Below are positions 43,621 to 52,332 of a stretch of 64,000 nucleotides of DNA, one piece after another. The notes beneath the pieces were generated by a model that saw only the letters and a program-made list of their open reading frames with translations, made no database searches and was not told where the DNA came from. Each line of letters opens with the position of its first letter. The first letter of the stretch is position 1. Source of the stretch: Deminuibacter sp966424055. GTDB lineage: Bacteria; Bacteroidota; Bacteroidia; Chitinophagales; Chitinophagaceae. A program made the translations under genes and the position numbers. Location: assembly GCA_966424055.1 (NCBI GenBank), contig CBJLMB010000005.1:124001-188000 (forward strand), read 5' to 3'.

Positions 43621-43645
43621 GGAGCATCATGCTATTGATTGCTCC
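43621..43645 (+). terminator. weak hairpin
   Basis: GGAGCA and TGCTCC form a 6-bp stem with a 13-nt loop between the serine hydrolase gene and the convergent kinase gene. There is no T-tract, so termination is uncertain. Confidence 0.3.
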
Positions 43646-43667
43646 GGAGGCTGCAGGTATAACCCAT

Positions 43668-45137
43668 CTACACCGGCAACACAAACCTGAAGGTTGTTCC
43701 TTTACCTGGCTCACTGATCATATCAATGGTTGTATGGTGCAATTCCAGTATTTTTTTAACAATGGCAAGGCCTATGCCCATTCCTTTTTTGGCGGAGATG
43801 TCTTTGCCCACCTGTTTGTAGCGTTCGAAAACATATTTTTGGTCTTCGGGGGCAATGCCTGATCCGGTGTCTGCTACCTGAACCCGTATGCCATTGGTTG
43901 CATGGGAAAGGATGATCTTGATACGGCCACCGTTTGGTGTAAACTTGAACGCATTATCCAGCAGGTTTTGAAATACACTTTCTGTAAGTGCGATATCAGC
44001 AAATACTCTTGGAAGATTGTCTGCAGCATCTATTTCAAGCCTGATCATGCGCCCGGATGCTTTTAACTGGTACGATAGTAAAATATCTGATGCAAGCTCA
44101 TTAATAAAGAACGGTTCTTTTTGCGGGGTTACCAGGTTGGCTTCCAGCTTGGCATATTGAAAAAGTTGTTCTACCAGTCCGGATAGCCTTTGGGCACTGT
44201 CATGAACAATAGAGAGGTATTTTTCTTTTTCTGTTTCAGTAAGCTTCTCTTTTTTGATCATTAATGTTTCAATATATCCCTGCATGATCGAAAGTGGGGT
44301 GCGAAGGTCATGTGATACATTGGCAATAAGCTCTTGCCTGAATTTATCCGTAGCGGTTATTTTGTCAATATTGCTTACAATCACATCGGCCATTTCATTA
44401 AATGTTGAGGTGAGCATTCCCAGGTCGCCTTTGATGTTTCCACTGATACGGGCTGAATAATCGCCTTCTTTAAAACGCTTTACCACATCGGCAATTTTTC
44501 TTATGCTATCTGTTATCAGAAAGAAAGTAACCATTCCAACAATAAAGGCGAGCAGTAGTGCCAGGAAAAAAATGGCAATGCTCAGCCGGGTATATAGATG
44601 CCCGCTTAATGCACGTAAAACGGCGCGCTGCTTTTCACTGGCCAATACGGCATATACATAGCCTGATAACCGCTTGTTTTCGTATACCGGTGCAGTTGAG
44701 AAGATGGCTGGTTCATTTGGTAGTTTAGGATTGTCACCCATCGGGCGTTCACTTTCTTTTGCAGCTAGCCATTGTTTTACAAGGGCAATATTCACCCGAT
44801 GTATTTGCACCGTAGTATCGGGCACTACATAATCTATTATATTTCCTGCAGTGTCGAGCAGGTAAACCTCTACACTGGGATTGGCTACCATAGTGGAGTG
44901 AATGATGTCATGTGTTACAGCGGTATCAGGTTGGCCGTTTTTGATGGGTTGTGTAAAGTAGGCCAGGTGTTGTGCGATATCACCATACAATTGTTGATGA
45001 ACAGCTGTGTAATAGTTCCTGGAGAACTTTGAGGCAATTAAAACAAATATTGATCCAAGCACAACCAATACGGTGGTGAATACAACCGCAATTCTCCAGA
45101 ACAGCAGGTTGCCTTTTAAAGTGGTACGTTTTTCCAT
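43668..45137 (-). CDS. sensor histidine kinase with HAMP domain
   Basis: The 489-residue kinase has membrane segment 1 at about 11-33 and a periplasmic sensor to about residue 185 (YTAVHQQLYGDIAQHLAYFT). Membrane segment 2 (IAIFFLALLLAFIVGMVTFF) precedes HAMP (IRKIADVVKRFKEGDYSARI). HisKA follows with the phosphorylated His in LIANVSHDLRTPLSIMQGYI, and the ATPase has N box VFQNLLDNAFKFTPNGG and G box VADTGSGIAPEDQKY and KKGMGIGLAIVKKI. Its ATG overlaps the stop of the response-regulator gene by 1 bp, so the pair is translationally coupled. Confidence 0.93.
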   Translation of the reverse strand: MEKRTTLKGNLLFWRIAVVFTTVLVVLGSIFVLIASKFSRNYYTAVHQQLYGDIAQHLAYFTQPIKNGQPDTAVTHDIIHSTMVANPSVEVYLLDTAGNIIDYVVPDTTVQIHRVNIALVKQWLAAKESERPMGDNPKLPNEPAIFSTAPVYENKRLSGYVYAVLASEKQRAVLRALSGHLYTRLSIAIFFLALLLAFIVGMVTFFLITDSIRKIADVVKRFKEGDYSARISGNIKGDLGMLTSTFNEMADVIVSNIDKITATDKFRQELIANVSHDLRTPLSIMQGYIETLMIKKEKLTETEKEKYLSIVHDSAQRLSGLVEQLFQYAKLEANLVTPQKEPFFINELASDILLSYQLKASGRMIRLEIDAADNLPRVFADIALTESVFQNLLDNAFKFTPNGGRIKIILSHATNGIRVQVADTGSGIAPEDQKYVFERYKQVGKDISAKKGMGIGLAIVKKILELHHTTIDMISEPGKGTTFRFVLPV

Positions 45138-45841
45138 TATAGCTCCTCATTAAACCTGTAACCTATACCCCAGGTAGTTAAAATATATTTTGGTGCTGAA
45201 ACATCGGCTTCTATTTTTCCCCTTAAGCGATTGATATGGCTGTTCACAGTATGTTCATAGCCTTCAAAATCGTAGCCCCATACCAGGTTTAGCAATCGCT
45301 TGCGGCTATAACTTTTGCCGGGATTAGAGGCTAATAAAACGAGCAACTCAAATTCTTTAGGTGAAAGATCAACACGAAGCTCGTTTAAGGTAACCTTGCG
45401 TTTATCCAGGTCAATCTCCAGTCCATCATAATGGATAAGCGGCTGGCTATTCCTGGATAGATCGGGGGAAGCTTTGTCCTCGTTTCTCCTGAAAATCACT
45501 TTTACACGGGCTATAAATTCTCTTACGCTGAAGGGTTTGGTGAGGTAGTCATCAGCGCCGGTTTCCAATCCCATTACTTTGTCGATTTCTTCAGACAAGG
45601 CAGTCAGCATCAGGATGGGCGTATGGCGGTCGGTTTGCCTTATTTTCCTGCATACTTCCATCCCGTTAAGGCCTGGCAGCATAAGATCGAGAATGATGAG
45701 GTCAAAAGCATGGCTTTTCGCGGTAAACAAACCTTGCTGCCCGTTGTCAACAGCATGTACTTCGCAGCCGAGATCTTTCAGGTGGATCTCCAATAGCTCA
45801 ATAATATCCCGGTCGTCTTCTACAATAAGTACTTTTTGCAT
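45137..45841 (-). CDS. OmpR/PhoB-family response regulator
   Basis: The ATG at 45841 gives the family start MQKVLIVEDDRDIIELLEIH; 69 upstream codons in frame are not part of the protein. The 234 residues contain a receiver (Asp in LIILDLMLPGLNGMEV, Thr in ILMLTALSEEID, Lys in DYLTKPFSVREFIARV) and a winged-helix output domain (LSPKEFELLVLLASNPGKSY, SRKRLLNLVWGYDFEGYEHT, VNSHINRLRGKIE, WGIGYRFNEE). It shares a 130-bp divergent promoter region with the spondin-domain lipoprotein gene, a likely target. Confidence 0.93.
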   Translation of the reverse strand: MQKVLIVEDDRDIIELLEIHLKDLGCEVHAVDNGQQGLFTAKSHAFDLIILDLMLPGLNGMEVCRKIRQTDRHTPILMLTALSEEIDKVMGLETGADDYLTKPFSVREFIARVKVIFRRNEDKASPDLSRNSQPLIHYDGLEIDLDKRKVTLNELRVDLSPKEFELLVLLASNPGKSYSRKRLLNLVWGYDFEGYEHTVNSHINRLRGKIEADVSAPKYILTTWGIGYRFNEEL

Positions 45842-45901
45842 GTTGTTAAATAGCTGGATAGAACAAATTTCAGCAAAAAATAATGCAAAAAAGCGCTGTG
45901 A

Positions 45902-45909
45902 TACTTTTG
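45902..45909 (+). promoter_or_regulatory. possible -7 element in divergent region
   Basis: TACTTTTG fits TAnnTTTG exactly, 63 bp before the ATG of the spondin-domain gene. No TTTG -33 element is found at the right spacing; activation by the adjacent regulator could explain that. Confidence 0.3.
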
Positions 45910-45971
45910 TTATAACTCTGTTACGCCTTTGGGATAGTGACTGTGTTTTTTTGTAGCCTAAAAAAGCAGTC

Positions 45972-47273
45972 ATGAAAAAGACCATTCTGAAGTCAGTACC
46001 GGTGTTAAGCCTTGTTGCCCTCCTGGCATCCTGCAGTAAAAAGAACAATGATATGCCACAGACGCAATCGAATACAATTACAATTGAAAATGTACTTGAC
46101 AGTAAACCATTGGTTGAATCCGGAACATTTAAGGGTACCGGAACACCTCCTGTAATACTGCCGGGCCAATCCGTCTCTTTTTCATTTTACGCTGCTAAAA
46201 ACCAGCGGCTCAGTTTTGCGACCATGTATGGCTGGAGCAACGATCTGTTCTTTGCACCGGCCAATCCGGGTATCCCATTGTACAACGATGATGGAAGCCC
46301 GGTTACAGGTGATATATCTGCACAAATGAAGTTATGGGACAATGGTACCAGGGTTAACCAGGCGCCCGGCGCAAATGTGATGCATCCCGGAACCGCAGAG
46401 GCCACACCGAAAAATATTAAAGAAGTGAATGGTATGGATGATTATGGCAATGCCTACCTGCCGGCGTCCAAACTGATGGCGGTATCCCTGGCCTATACCG
46501 GGAATTCCCAATTTACCCTCACTATAAAAAATACTTCAGGCGGCACAGCTAATGAAACACCCTTCAGTCCGGGTGTATGGGCTGTTTCATATATAGCCGG
46601 CAATAACCTGCTGTTACCTGAACCCATCTATTCAGCCGGGAAGCCTACTGCCAATGGGCTTACCAATATTGCAGAGATGGGCGATATCACTATGCTCAGT
46701 TCTTATCTTACCCAGAACACCGGCATCTTTACCCCATTGTCTCCTGTATTGGTAGTTGTATATAATGGCATGGCGAACCCTTTTTATAAAACAGGGGAGA
46801 ACGACCGCGGTGAAGGACTGAAAGATCTGGCCCAGAAAGGGAATGCAGATATACTGGCTGCCTCATTGAAGGGCAAAGCAGGTGTGAAAGCTGTGTACGT
46901 ATTGAAAGACCCGGTAAATACTGTGCTGCTTCCCAGGATCAATGGTGCAGCAGGCGGTAAGGTATCGCAGCAATTGTCATTACTGCAGGGAGATAAGATC
47001 GCCGTAGCCACGATGTATGGTTTTTCCAATGACTGGTTTTTCGCCAGCACCGGGAATGATATAGATGGCACCCAAAAAGGAGATGTTTCGGCGATGATCG
47101 GTTTGTTTGATGATGGTACAGCAGTGAATCAATATCCCGGCGCGGGTTTTACACAGGCCAATTTAGCTGGTACGCCATTGCAGGAAAGTAAGCCTATCCA
47201 GGCGGTGCCTAATCCAAATGAGTTCACCACGCTGCCACCCGTTGGAGGGATGGTTAAGGTGATGTTGTGGTGA
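45972..47273 (+). CDS. lipoprotein with two spondin-N-like domains
   Basis: The 433-residue protein has a lipoprotein signal (VPVLSLVALLASCSKKN, Cys at residue 21). Two homologous halves follow. Each has a strand reading LSFATMYGWSNDLFFAPANP in the first and IAVATMYGFSNDWFFASTGN in the second, followed by GDISAQMKLWDNGTRVNQAP and GDVSAMIGLFDDGTAVNQYP. This repeated pattern is the bacterial spondin-N type. Function unknown; it would be surface-exposed or periplasmic. It is divergent from the OmpR-type two-component system. Confidence 0.8.
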   Translation: MKKTILKSVPVLSLVALLASCSKKNNDMPQTQSNTITIENVLDSKPLVESGTFKGTGTPPVILPGQSVSFSFYAAKNQRLSFATMYGWSNDLFFAPANPGIPLYNDDGSPVTGDISAQMKLWDNGTRVNQAPGANVMHPGTAEATPKNIKEVNGMDDYGNAYLPASKLMAVSLAYTGNSQFTLTIKNTSGGTANETPFSPGVWAVSYIAGNNLLLPEPIYSAGKPTANGLTNIAEMGDITMLSSYLTQNTGIFTPLSPVLVVVYNGMANPFYKTGENDRGEGLKDLAQKGNADILAASLKGKAGVKAVYVLKDPVNTVLLPRINGAAGGKVSQQLSLLQGDKIAVATMYGFSNDWFFASTGNDIDGTQKGDVSAMIGLFDDGTAVNQYPGAGFTQANLAGTPLQESKPIQAVPNPNEFTTLPPVGGMVKVMLW

Positions 47274-47493
47274 TTGGTTGGATGGTTGAATGGTTGAGAG
47301 GTTGATTGGTCGAATGGTTGAAGGAGGAAGATTGGGGTTTGATTTTGAAGGCTGAAAAAAGGGGTTGGGTTCGGGCCAGGTTCGTTCTGCATTCGCTCAG
47401 TGTTTTACCGGGCTTCGGTCAGGGTTATATAGGGTAGCAGGGGAGGGCGGCTATTGCCAGCCCGGTAAGGAACTTAAGCAGTGAATGACTGGC

Positions 47494-47526
47494 TCTTTCG
47501 CTGAATGCGCGGAAAATGCGGGAAAG
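47494..47526 (-). repeat. dispersed repeat, module B (inverted copy)
   Basis: On the minus strand it reads like the GCGTTTTCCGCG-type module at 58891 and 61150 (core CATTTTCCGCGCATTC here). Similarity is approximate. Confidence 0.5.
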
Positions 47527-47599
47527 AAGATATTTAGGATTACTTTTACTGAAGGAAGCCGGTCGGCAAGCTGCTATTCCATTAATACCCTGTTCTGCC

Positions 47600-47632
47600 T
47601 CATAGCTGGAAGCTCACGGCTTGCAGCTATTA
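47600..47632 (-). repeat. dispersed repeat, module A (inverted copy)
   Basis: On the minus strand it contains GCTGCAAGCCGTGAGCTTCC followed by AGCTATG. This matches 58811-58836 at all but one position of the compared 26 nt. Confidence 0.75.
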
Positions 47633-47684
47633 AAAGTTTCTGATTACCCTGCAATCTGGTTATTACACTTAAAAAACCTGTCAA

Positions 47685-48074
47685 ATGAAACCCATACCTC
47701 TTTTGATCTTCTTGTTTTTATCCTCAGCGATAACACTGCGGGCAAAAGCACAAAACAATGACAATAAAGTGACCATTTTTTGCAAGGTTACCGCAGACCG
47801 TAATCCGGTTGATTTTGGATTTTTAGATAAAACCTTACCCGATAGCCTGAAACCCGGCACCATGATCAATGCAGAGGCGCAATTTGGGCCGCGTAATGAA
47901 AATGCCAGTCTTCAATGGCTGCTATTACACGGCTGGCGTATCTCGGCTGCAGAGCACCTGTTCGGAAATACAGATTCGCACCGGGTTTGGCTGACAAAGG
48001 AAATAGTGCTGGATAATGCGGCGCTTACCCTGTATAATGAAAGCCTGATGCATATTAAAAGCAGGAAAGAATAA
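47685..48074 (+). CDS. hypothetical secreted protein, 129 aa
   Basis: Family not recognised. There is a signal peptide (PIPLLIFLFLSSAITLRAKA). The mature part reads KVTIFCKVTADRNPVDFGFL, INAEAQFGPRNENASLQWLL, and ends in a charged tail. No catalytic motif. The following genes are also small exported or cytoplasmic proteins on the same strand but with gaps over 60 bp. Confidence 0.55.
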   Translation: MKPIPLLIFLFLSSAITLRAKAQNNDNKVTIFCKVTADRNPVDFGFLDKTLPDSLKPGTMINAEAQFGPRNENASLQWLLLHGWRISAAEHLFGNTDSHRVWLTKEIVLDNAALTLYNESLMHIKSRKE

Positions 48075-48192
48075 AATGCTTCCAGGCCTTTGAAAAAAAG
48101 CTTTTGATCGCCATTGCTTGATTGTGCCCTGGTTAAAAGCTGATAGGCAAAGGCACAATTCACTACATTTACGATCAAAACCAGAATGAAAA

Positions 48193-48672
48193 ATGAAGAT
48201 CATGCGTAGCATAATAACTTTAATCATACTAATTTTTATGTCGGTCAATTTTACAAATGCCCAGTCAGCAGCTCATGATGAGGAAGCGCTCACTGCAAGC
48301 GGTTATCACCCGGGAACTATCCGCCATATTGTGCTGTTCAAATACAAAGCCGGGGTTACAGAAGAGGAAAAGAAAGCCGTGATTACAGCGTTTATTGCGC
48401 TGAAAGATAGCTGTAAGAGGGAGGGTAAAACTTATATTAAAGATATTGAATACGGGTTTCCGAACAGTAAAGAAGGGGCAGATCATGGTATGGAGATCGC
48501 TTTTCTGCTCAGTTTTGATTCGGAAGGTGACAGGAACTATTATATCGGTACACCGTATATCACCAACCCCCAGTTTTACGATCATAAGCATGATGCATTT
48601 AAAAAATGGGTTGGCCCTAAAATAGCCCCCGATGCAGGACTGATCGTATTCGATTATAAAAAAGAAGAGTAA
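48193..48672 (+). CDS. exported Dabb (stress-responsive A/B barrel) protein
   Basis: The 159-residue protein has a signal peptide (IITLIILIFMSVNFTNAQ). The mature part is a Dabb domain: TIRHIVLFKYKAGVTEEEKK, VITAFIALKDSCK, IKDIEYGFPNSKEGADHGME, IAFLLSFDSEGDRNYYIG, NPQFYDHKHDAFKKWVGP, DAGLIVFDY. The family forms dimeric alpha-beta barrels; roles are mostly unknown. The start could be the ATG at 48193 or 48202. Confidence 0.82.
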   Translation: MKIMRSIITLIILIFMSVNFTNAQSAAHDEEALTASGYHPGTIRHIVLFKYKAGVTEEEKKAVITAFIALKDSCKREGKTYIKDIEYGFPNSKEGADHGMEIAFLLSFDSEGDRNYYIGTPYITNPQFYDHKHDAFKKWVGPKIAPDAGLIVFDYKKEE

Positions 48673-48735
48673 AGAACAGCTTAGTGTTGTTATGATCATG
48701 CACAGGCCTAATACGGTTCAAAATTGATGTAGACT

Positions 48736-49182
48736 ATGAGCCAATTGATTGAAATACCCGGCCGCAGGCAATATACTTATCGCCCTGAATACCGGTATGT
48801 GGCGGTAAGTGATCATGATGCATTTGAGGGGAAAGACGGGCTATTGGACAGGCTTTGCCTTTTGCATCAGCCGCTGATCCCTCAGTCGGGTAAACTGGAA
48901 CCCGAGCATTTTATCATCCTGCTGCCGGATGGAAGAAGGTTCTACTGCTTTTCTTATTCGGGAGACCGTGAAGGCTGGCGCGAACAGGTTATTAAAAGCA
49001 GCCGTCTTATGCAGGTGAAGCTGGCAGAAATACAGGAAGATGTTATCAGGGTTGATGATGATGCCGTATATAACCTGAAGGAATGCAGCTTTGCCCGCTA
49101 TCATTTTTATGCTAATAATGAACTGGTAACAGCGATAACGGCGATCGGGCATGATACTATAGCATGGGATGAGACGGAGTAG
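48736..49182 (+). CDS. hypothetical protein, 148 aa
   Basis: Not recognised. It is cytoplasmic (no signal), acidic, with mixed strands and helices: RRQYTYRPEYRYVAVSDHDA, HFIILLPDGRRFYCFSYSGD, SFARYHFYANNELVTAITAI. It precedes the 333-residue gene by 51 bp on the same strand and may be co-transcribed with it. Confidence 0.55.
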   Translation: MSQLIEIPGRRQYTYRPEYRYVAVSDHDAFEGKDGLLDRLCLLHQPLIPQSGKLEPEHFIILLPDGRRFYCFSYSGDREGWREQVIKSSRLMQVKLAEIQEDVIRVDDDAVYNLKECSFARYHFYANNELVTAITAIGHDTIAWDETE

Positions 49183-49233
49183 CTGCCATTCCTTTAATAA
49201 ATTGAATCAATTGGTTATAACCTATACAATACA

Positions 49234-50235
49234 ATGATGGCAGATACGCGGATGTATATGGAATGGAGCATACAGGGTTTTACTGTTCCGGTAATAATTC
49301 CCATGAACGGTTCTCCCGGCGTTTTTCAATTCAGTGATTTGCAGGTATATGAAGATGGCCGTGTGGATTGCGGGGGGCTGACAGACCTGGCACATTTTAG
49401 TGAACGTGTACAGGACGGGCAGATCGCTGTGGGCATTCCTGAAAATGGCGTGATCATCATTCCGGATACAGGCAGCTTTACGATCACTGGTGCCGCCTGG
49501 CAGTTTACCCCGGCAACATTCACAGCATACATTACTTCACTGGTAAACACCCTCAATCCTGAAATGAAGGGATTGTATACTTATAGCGATCAGGCGCTTC
49601 ATGAGCAGGTGCAGGGTTCCATTTACAAAGAGGATATCAACGGGTTTGAAGACGAATATGTAGACCATACAGATATGAAAGGGGAGAGCCTGAATATGTT
49701 TTACCTGGTCGATGGTGTATACCACCTGGTTAAAGTAGTGCTGTTCCCCGATCGTATGGTTCATCTCAACAGGCTGGAAACACCTGTAAAAATTTCGCTG
49801 GCTGAACTGGATGTACTTATTGAGCAGGGAGAACTGGTGAGCCAGGTTCCGGTTCACGCACATGTGCAGATAAATGGGATGGGCAGTTTTACTGTGCAGC
49901 AGGTCAACTGGTTTGTCCTCATTGAAGACAAGCAAAAAACGATCGGCGATATTTTCACAGGATTAACTGATTACCCGGGTTCGCTGTGGCGTTGCCAGGC
50001 GGCTTATGACAGGTATATGCAGCATCCAACCCTAGCCAACAGGCAGGCATTAAAAGAAGCATACGAAAGTGTACCCGAATATTTCAGGTTTTACCTCGCA
50101 GACAAATACACCAGGAACTATATTGCTGAAATAATTATTTATGGCTATGGCGCCATTGAAAAATGGCTCCGTTATAAAGAACGTATGGGCATGCAAACCG
50201 TGCAGGTGGTAATTCCCTGGCCGGTTGATGCCTGA
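49234..50235 (+). CDS. hypothetical protein, 333 aa, paralogue of the next gene
   Basis: Not recognised. Residues 1-230 align by eye with the 238-residue protein encoded convergently at 50263: LQVYEDGRVDCGGLTDLAHF, IPDTGSFTITGAAWQFTPAT, FTAYITSLVNTLNPEMKGLY, FPDRMVHLNRLETPVKISLA, INGMGSFTVQQVNWF. The C-terminal 100 residues are extra and helical (YDRYMQHPTLANRQALKEAY, VPEYFRFYLADKYTRNYIA). No signal peptide or enzyme motif. It sits in a group of small uncharacterised genes including a SMI1/KNR4 protein, as in toxin-immunity clusters. Confidence 0.6.
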   Translation: MMADTRMYMEWSIQGFTVPVIIPMNGSPGVFQFSDLQVYEDGRVDCGGLTDLAHFSERVQDGQIAVGIPENGVIIIPDTGSFTITGAAWQFTPATFTAYITSLVNTLNPEMKGLYTYSDQALHEQVQGSIYKEDINGFEDEYVDHTDMKGESLNMFYLVDGVYHLVKVVLFPDRMVHLNRLETPVKISLAELDVLIEQGELVSQVPVHAHVQINGMGSFTVQQVNWFVLIEDKQKTIGDIFTGLTDYPGSLWRCQAAYDRYMQHPTLANRQALKEAYESVPEYFRFYLADKYTRNYIAEIIIYGYGAIEKWLRYKERMGMQTVQVVIPWPVDA

Positions 50236-50262
50236 ATATTTTAGGGCTGCCGCAGGCACTTA

Positions 50263-50979
50263 TCAGGCATTGGCGAAATAGTTGACCCTTTTAACGGTGA
50301 AGCTGCCTACACCGGTTATCGTTATCCGGCCGTATACAGGCATTCTCCGCACCGTGTCGCGTACAGGAATGGTGGTTGTTATGATGCCCTGCTTTGTAAG
50401 TGAATCATATTCTTCCTGCGAAATTTGCAGGGGTTGGTTCAGCCTGTCGAAATGAACAGTGTGGTCACGGAAAAATACCGCCCTGGTTAAATAATATTCC
50501 CCGTTTTCCTGGTAAAATATATTCCGGGATGCTAGTTCATCGACCTGGTGCGGTGAACCGTTTCCTGCTTCTTTATAAATCGTTCGTTTACCGGTATAAC
50601 TGCCCGGGTAAAGATGGAGATTGTTCATGGCCGGGTTGAATTTTTTTACCAGTGAGGTAACATATTCTATAAACGTAGCGGGCGTATACAACCAGGCGCC
50701 TTCCGCAACAGTGAAATGCCCTATACCGGGAATCATGATCTCTGCTTCTCCGGGAATGCTTGTCGCATATTTGCCGTTATAAACATGTTGCTTGAAATGC
50801 GCAAAATCCTCAAAGTCCTCGTTACCATATTGCACCGCCCCGTTTTCAAATACATTCAATTCTTCCAGGGTGGCTGAATGGGGTGAATAAGCTGTTGCAG
50901 ATATCCTGTTGGCAATGATCACCGGGATGGTTGATCCCTGTAGCTGTGTTGTTCTGTATATCGGGGTTGGTACTATCAT
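50263..50979 (-). CDS. hypothetical protein, 238 aa, paralogue of the previous gene
   Basis: Not recognised. It shares the repeated pattern of the 333-residue protein: LNVFENGAVQYGNEDFEDFA, IPGIGHFTVAEGAWLYTPAT, FIEYVTSLVKKFNPAMNNLH, FFRDHTVHFDRLNQPLQISQ, ITGVGSFTVKRVNYF. It lacks that protein's C-terminal helical part. The two genes are convergent with only 27 bp between them, so they arose by duplication with inversion or by separate acquisition. Confidence 0.6.
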   Translation of the reverse strand: MIVPTPIYRTTQLQGSTIPVIIANRISATAYSPHSATLEELNVFENGAVQYGNEDFEDFAHFKQHVYNGKYATSIPGEAEIMIPGIGHFTVAEGAWLYTPATFIEYVTSLVKKFNPAMNNLHLYPGSYTGKRTIYKEAGNGSPHQVDELASRNIFYQENGEYYLTRAVFFRDHTVHFDRLNQPLQISQEEYDSLTKQGIITTTIPVRDTVRRMPVYGRITITGVGSFTVKRVNYFANA

Positions 50980-51075
50980 GTTCTTACAGATTATCCGGCG
51001 GCCAATTTAGGTATTAGTCCTGAGGCCGGCAAATCTCCTGCATTGTTCAAATGGTACCAATACTACGTTTTACAG

Positions 51076-51666
51076 TTACATAAACTGCCAGTAGCCGCTG
51101 TTGGGATTGAGTGCGCTGGCGATATTGTATTGTGCATCGCTGTCTATATCCAGGCTGCCCTGTATTACCCGGTAGGCATTTTGCTGGTAGCAGGCAAGCG
51201 CTGTCTGGATCATCTGTGCAAAAGAATCGTATATCGTCACCGGATTGTTATTACCCAACAATGCAGGCGCATACAGGCTGATCATTGCATAGGTTTCGCT
51301 GTCATTGTCCAGGTCGATCAATAAAATATCGTCATTGCCACCGGAAAAAAGCGGGAAATAATTGGGCTCAAAAAAATGTTTGGTCAGTGATAATAAGTGG
51401 TACTCGCCGGCTGCTTCAGACAGTGTATACGGCATCCCATTAAAAAAAAGCTGGAACTGCGCTGCCGGGCCTGCCGCTTCCTGGCGAAGGCCGTTCTTCC
51501 AGGAAAAAAGATCATACACATCGTCTGTGAAATTAAGCTGGACCGATGCCGCGATACGGTCTATTTCACCGGTGCTGAGCCCGCTATCGAGCCGTTGAAG
51601 CAGCGATGGGTGCACCTGCAGCAGTGTTTGCTCAAGTGCCTGCAATAGTTGCTGATTGGTGAGCAT
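51076..51666 (-). CDS. SMI1/KNR4-like protein
   Basis: The ATG at 51666 is chosen; the frame extends 49 codons upstream without similarity. The 196 residues fit the SMI1/KNR4 (SUKH) pattern: STGEIDRIAASVQLNFTDDV, YDLFSWKNGLRQE, FLPxFSGG-like stretch YFPLFSGGNDDILLIDLDND, and YDSFAQMIQTALACYQQNAY. SUKH proteins are frequently immunity proteins against polymorphic toxins; no toxin gene is visible here. Confidence 0.8.
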   Translation of the reverse strand: MLTNQQLLQALEQTLLQVHPSLLQRLDSGLSTGEIDRIAASVQLNFTDDVYDLFSWKNGLRQEAAGPAAQFQLFFNGMPYTLSEAAGEYHLLSLTKHFFEPNYFPLFSGGNDDILLIDLDNDSETYAMISLYAPALLGNNNPVTIYDSFAQMIQTALACYQQNAYRVIQGSLDIDSDAQYNIASALNPNSGYWQFM

Positions 51667-51725
51667 GGTTAAAGCTGGTTTAAAAATTAAGAATACCGGA
51701 ATACTGCTTGAATGATCCTCCCTGT

Positions 51726-52283
51726 TCATGCCGCTGCAGGCCTGAGTTTTCGCAGCCTGAAAGCTAGTATGATCCTGAAAAGGCCTGCTGCAACAAAAGA
51801 AAGGGCTGTCCATACAATGATATTTAAAATGCCGAAAGCAGGGACGGCCAATACCAGGCCACCTAAAATGGCAGTGACGATGCCCAATACCAGGAGCCAG
51901 CCCCAGTTACCTGCATGATACGATTTCATGTCGAATGCGAAGCCAACAGCAGAAACACCCCTGAACAGCAGCCAGAAACCGAGTATCAGCGGCAGTATTT
52001 CCAGTGTAACCAATGGATAGGCGAGCAGGTAGCCGCCTATCACAATGTCCAGTAAACCACCAGCCAGCGTCCAGCCCCAGCCATCGATCGATTTCCTGGC
52101 TGTAAGTGCAAAGATGGCTTCCAGTGTACCAATGATGAACATGCTGGCTGCAAATAAAATGCTCAGCGAAACATAAGCTTCTGCAGGTGATGTGAATATC
52201 CATATACCTGCACCCACCAGCACAAGACCGGTTAATAGAAAAAGCCAACAGTAACCGATATTTTTTGTAATGTTCCTTTGCAT
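51726..52283 (-). CDS. HdeD-family membrane protein
   Basis: The ATG at 52283 gives 185 residues with six membrane segments in three hairpins, each pair separated by a short charged stretch: YCWLFLLTGLVLVGAGIWIF, SILFAASMFIIGTLEAIFAL, WTLAGGLLDIVIGGYLLAYP, ILPLILGFWLLFRGVSAVGF, WLLVLGIVTAILGGLVLAVP, IIVWTALSFVAAGLFRIILA. This is the DUF308/HdeD arrangement, associated with acid resistance in enterobacteria. Role here unproven. Confidence 0.85.
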   Translation of the reverse strand: MQRNITKNIGYCWLFLLTGLVLVGAGIWIFTSPAEAYVSLSILFAASMFIIGTLEAIFALTARKSIDGWGWTLAGGLLDIVIGGYLLAYPLVTLEILPLILGFWLLFRGVSAVGFAFDMKSYHAGNWGWLLVLGIVTAILGGLVLAVPAFGILNIIVWTALSFVAAGLFRIILAFRLRKLRPAAA

Positions 52284-52332
52284 GTTTTTTGTTTTCTTAT
52301 AAAAAGGATGCTGGCCGGCAACCCATGTAGGT

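Larger units (their letters stand above)
47274..47684. other. 411-bp gap with low-complexity repeat and dispersed-repeat copies
   Basis: Positions 47275-47330 are imperfect short repeats built on GGTTGA(A/T)TGGT. Positions 47494-47526 and 47600-47632 are inverted-orientation copies of two modules also found near 58.8 and 61.2 kb. No gene is visible. Confidence 0.65.

Noticed and set aside
47275..47330. Short repeats that might suggest a CRISPR array
   Set aside because: The units are only about 7-12 bp, imperfect and without unique spacers; this is low-complexity slippage. No cas genes are in the window.
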